From Alistipes sp. (GTDB taxonomy: Bacteria; Bacteroidota; Bacteroidia; Bacteroidales; Rikenellaceae): a stretch of 17,425 bases of DNA. Positions 15,765-17,425 of this stretch are shown here, piece by piece; position 1 is the stretch's first letter, and the number at the start of each line of letters is the position of its first letter. A program made the position numbers and the translations under genes. The stretch spans positions 1-17,425 of the forward strand of contig JAGBYV010000261.1 in NCBI GenBank assembly GCA_017628595.1, read 5' to 3'. The notes beneath the pieces are model-generated. The model did not search any database. It saw only the letters and a list, made by a program, of their open reading frames with translations, and was not told where the DNA came from.

Positions 15765-16754
15765 TTATAAATAGGTGTCAAAAATCTCTTTTTCCTTTGC
15801 CATGCATACGCAGGGGTGCTCGCTCTCCAGTTGCATAATCTTCTCCCGTTGTGTGCGGCAAAAAGCTTTGTACTCCTGTCCAGACCTATTGAATGGACGA
15901 TGCTCCGAAGCCTTTACGATACGCTCAATGCGCTCATTCAGCGCTTTTGTCTTATCCGAAAAGGCCACCTCGCCAAAACGCTCCCAGATGTAGTCTATGG
16001 CCATGCGTGATGGGTGAGTCATGTCGTCGGCATAGAATCTATAGTCGCGCAGTTCGTCCATCACGATTTCATATGATGGAAAGTAATCAACATTCCCACA
16101 CACCTTCTGTATTAAGTCAATGGCCACGCGCAGAGTAGCCTTGCTAAGCGAATTCTGCTCCAGCCCGTCAGATAGATGACGCACGGGACTTACTGTAAAT
16201 ATAACCTGCTTGCCAGCAAGAGGGCCTTGCATCAATGAAATATATCGTGCGGCTATCTGCTCAGCGCTCATCATCTCACGCAGAAAGAGCGAATGTGGTT
16301 GCTTGTGGCAGTTAGCCACCACGTCGCCACTCTGCTTGTTGCGAAATACGTATGCCGTGCCAAATGTGATGATTACCACCCGCGCATCTTTAAGCGCTTG
16401 AGCTCCTTGCTTCACGGCCTCCTGCATTGCCGCAAGTGCCACGTTGGCATCGGTAGCCGAGAAGTCCGAGTGAAAGTCAAACGAGAACCATCGCTCATTG
16501 CCATAGCTCAGATCCTCAGCTGCAGGGAGTGCCCCGTTGTCGCCACGCGCTACGGCATCAAAGCGATCGAGCATTGCAGCTATGGACTCAGGGTTAAAGA
16601 GTATTCCCGTGGGCGATGATGTGACGCAGAATTTCGCACGCGACAGCCGCTCTGCCACATTGCTGGCAAAGCACGAGCCGAGCGAGAGGATCGGCTGCGA
16701 GTGGTCGATTCTCTTGTCAAACGGCCTGAGGTCTATTGTGGTGCGAAACTGCAT
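15765..16754 (-). CDS. GSCFA-domain protein
   Basis: A 329-residue member of the GSCFA family, related to SGNH/GDSL esterases. The naming motif LGSCFA lies at 25-30, where the serine (S27) matches the SGNH nucleophile position. It is followed by PTGILFNP (48-55), ITFGTAYVF (129-137), VANCHKQP (146-153), FTVSPVRHLSDG (186-197) and YFPSYEIVMDELRDYRFY (224-241). Further along, DMTHPS (244-249) carries the likely catalytic Asp-x-x-His. All blocks are intact, so an active hydrolase is plausible, but no substrate is established for the family. No signal peptide is visible. It starts 8 nt after the ABC-F stop. Confidence 0.9.
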   Translation of the reverse strand: MQFRTTIDLRPFDKRIDHSQPILSLGSCFASNVAERLSRAKFCVTSSPTGILFNPESIAAMLDRFDAVARGDNGALPAAEDLSYGNERWFSFDFHSDFSATDANVALAAMQEAVKQGAQALKDARVVIITFGTAYVFRNKQSGDVVANCHKQPHSLFLREMMSAEQIAARYISLMQGPLAGKQVIFTVSPVRHLSDGLEQNSLSKATLRVAIDLIQKVCGNVDYFPSYEIVMDELRDYRFYADDMTHPSRMAIDYIWERFGEVAFSDKTKALNERIERIVKASEHRPFNRSGQEYKAFCRTQREKIMQLESEHPCVCMAKEKEIFDTYL

Positions 16755-16762
16755 ATTTTGTG

Positions 16763-17425
16763 CTATATTTCACTAAGTTCCAGCCAGCGCATCTCCTTTT
16801 CGGCAATCTCCCCTATCAATTCGCCTATACGTGCTGCATTGGCCGTAAGTGCCTCGTGCGAGAGGGTGCCCGATGATAGCTGTGCTTCCAAATCGGTCTT
16901 CTGCTGCTCTAACTGCGGTAGCAGATTCTCCAGCTCTTCCAATTCGCGCTGCTCCTTGTATGAGAGTTTTTTGCGCGAAGGTGTTGCAGGTGCACTTTGC
17001 GGTTTATTCTTTTGTGCCTTCTCGGCAGCAATCTTTGCTGCGCGTGCCTCTTCTGCCTCCTGCTCCTTGATGTATTCGCGGTACTCGCTATATTGACCGA
17101 CAAAATCCTTCACGGCACCACCTTCGCGGAAGATGAATAGGTGATCAACGGTCTTGTCAAGGAAGTAGCGGTCGTGCGAAACGATCAGCAACGACCCCTT
17201 GAAGGCCATCAGGTACTCCTCCAATACGTTGAGTGTGAGGATATCGAGGTCGTTTGTCGGCTCATCCAGAATCAGCAGATTGGGGTTCTGCATCAGAACG
17301 GTCAGCAGATACAGACGTCGTTGCTCGCCACCGCTGAGTATATCTACACGCTTGTTGTGCGAGTCGGGTGGAAAGAGGAAGCGGTTGAGCATTGTTGTGG
17401 CCGATACGCTATGGCCATCCGATGC
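16763..17425 (-). CDS. Uup-like ABC-F ATPase, C-terminal part (5' end beyond the window)
   Basis: The frame stays open to the right edge, so the start lies outside. The visible 221 residues hold the C-terminal portion of the second ABC domain: LSGGEQRRLYLL (signature), LLILDEPTNDLDI (Walker B with catalytic E) and IVSHDRYFLDK (H-loop). A KPQSAPATPSRKKLSYKEQREL linker-like region leads into a C-terminal coiled coil with many Glu, Leu and Gln (about the last 75 residues). No membrane segments are present. This arrangement fits the Uup branch of ABC-F proteins, which act on ribosomes or branched DNA rather than transport. It is probably the upstream part of the operon running down to the DUF2851 gene. 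Confidence 0.93.
   Translation of the reverse strand, partial: ASDGHSVSATTMLNRFLFPPDSHNKRVDILSGGEQRRLYLLTVLMQNPNLLILDEPTNDLDILTLNVLEEYLMAFKGSLLIVSHDRYFLDKTVDHLFIFREGGAVKDFVGQYSEYREYIKEQEAEEARAAKIAAEKAQKNKPQSAPATPSRKKLSYKEQRELEELENLLPQLEQQKTDLEAQLSSGTLSHEALTANAARIGELIGEIAEKEMRWLELSEI

Overview
The window looks like ordinary chromosome from a Bacteroidales bacterium, most likely Alistipes or another Rikenellaceae member (inferred). The clues are Bacteroidota-style promoters (TTTG, about 19 nt, TAnnTTTG), A-rich leaders with little Shine-Dalgarno signal, a SecA near 1,100 residues with lineage-specific insertions, and Bacteroidota-typical families (GSCFA, DUF2851, DUF2148, PafA-like phosphatase). 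Genes are densely packed. No gap between genes reaches 300 bases, and I see no tRNA, rRNA, CRISPR, insertion sequence or prophage.

Layout. 1-740 (minus): 5' part of a cytoplasmic DsbA/FrnE-like thiol oxidoreductase, cut by the left edge. 883-3335 (plus): a compact operon of a Cys-rich DUF2148 protein, LuxS, MTA/SAH nucleosidase and a ZIP metal transporter. The nucleosidase turns S-adenosylhomocysteine into S-ribosylhomocysteine, which LuxS cleaves to homocysteine plus the AI-2 precursor. LuxS is a metalloenzyme, so the ZIP importer may support it. 3327-6714 (minus): M23 lipoprotein peptidase, YhbP-like flavin-fold protein, IspD, a small PH-like membrane protein and an Ogt-type DNA alkyltransferase, all abutting or overlapping. 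6901-8475 (plus): LpxK (lipid A 4'-kinase) and SSB, ended by a strong bidirectional terminator. 8521-12254 (minus): SecA followed by a dCMP deaminase, with a good promoter ahead of secA. 12376-17425 (minus): the 3' part of a Uup-like ABC-F ATPase, a GSCFA protein, a PafA-like phosphatase-fold protein, SufE, a SufT/MIP18-like protein and a short DUF2851 protein. Gaps are only 4-40 nt, so this is probably one transcription unit.

Most genes are housekeeping and I found no clear new multi-gene system. The most notable signal is the secreted phosphatase-fold protein at 14102-15724. It keeps the fold signatures but has lost most zinc ligands and catalytic residues of the PafA family, so it looks like a pseudoenzyme. 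Next are a DUF2851 protein that seems to lack its N-terminal half, a variant zinc site in the M23 peptidase, a perfect palindrome ahead of the phosphatase-like gene, and the metal/LuxS gene grouping.
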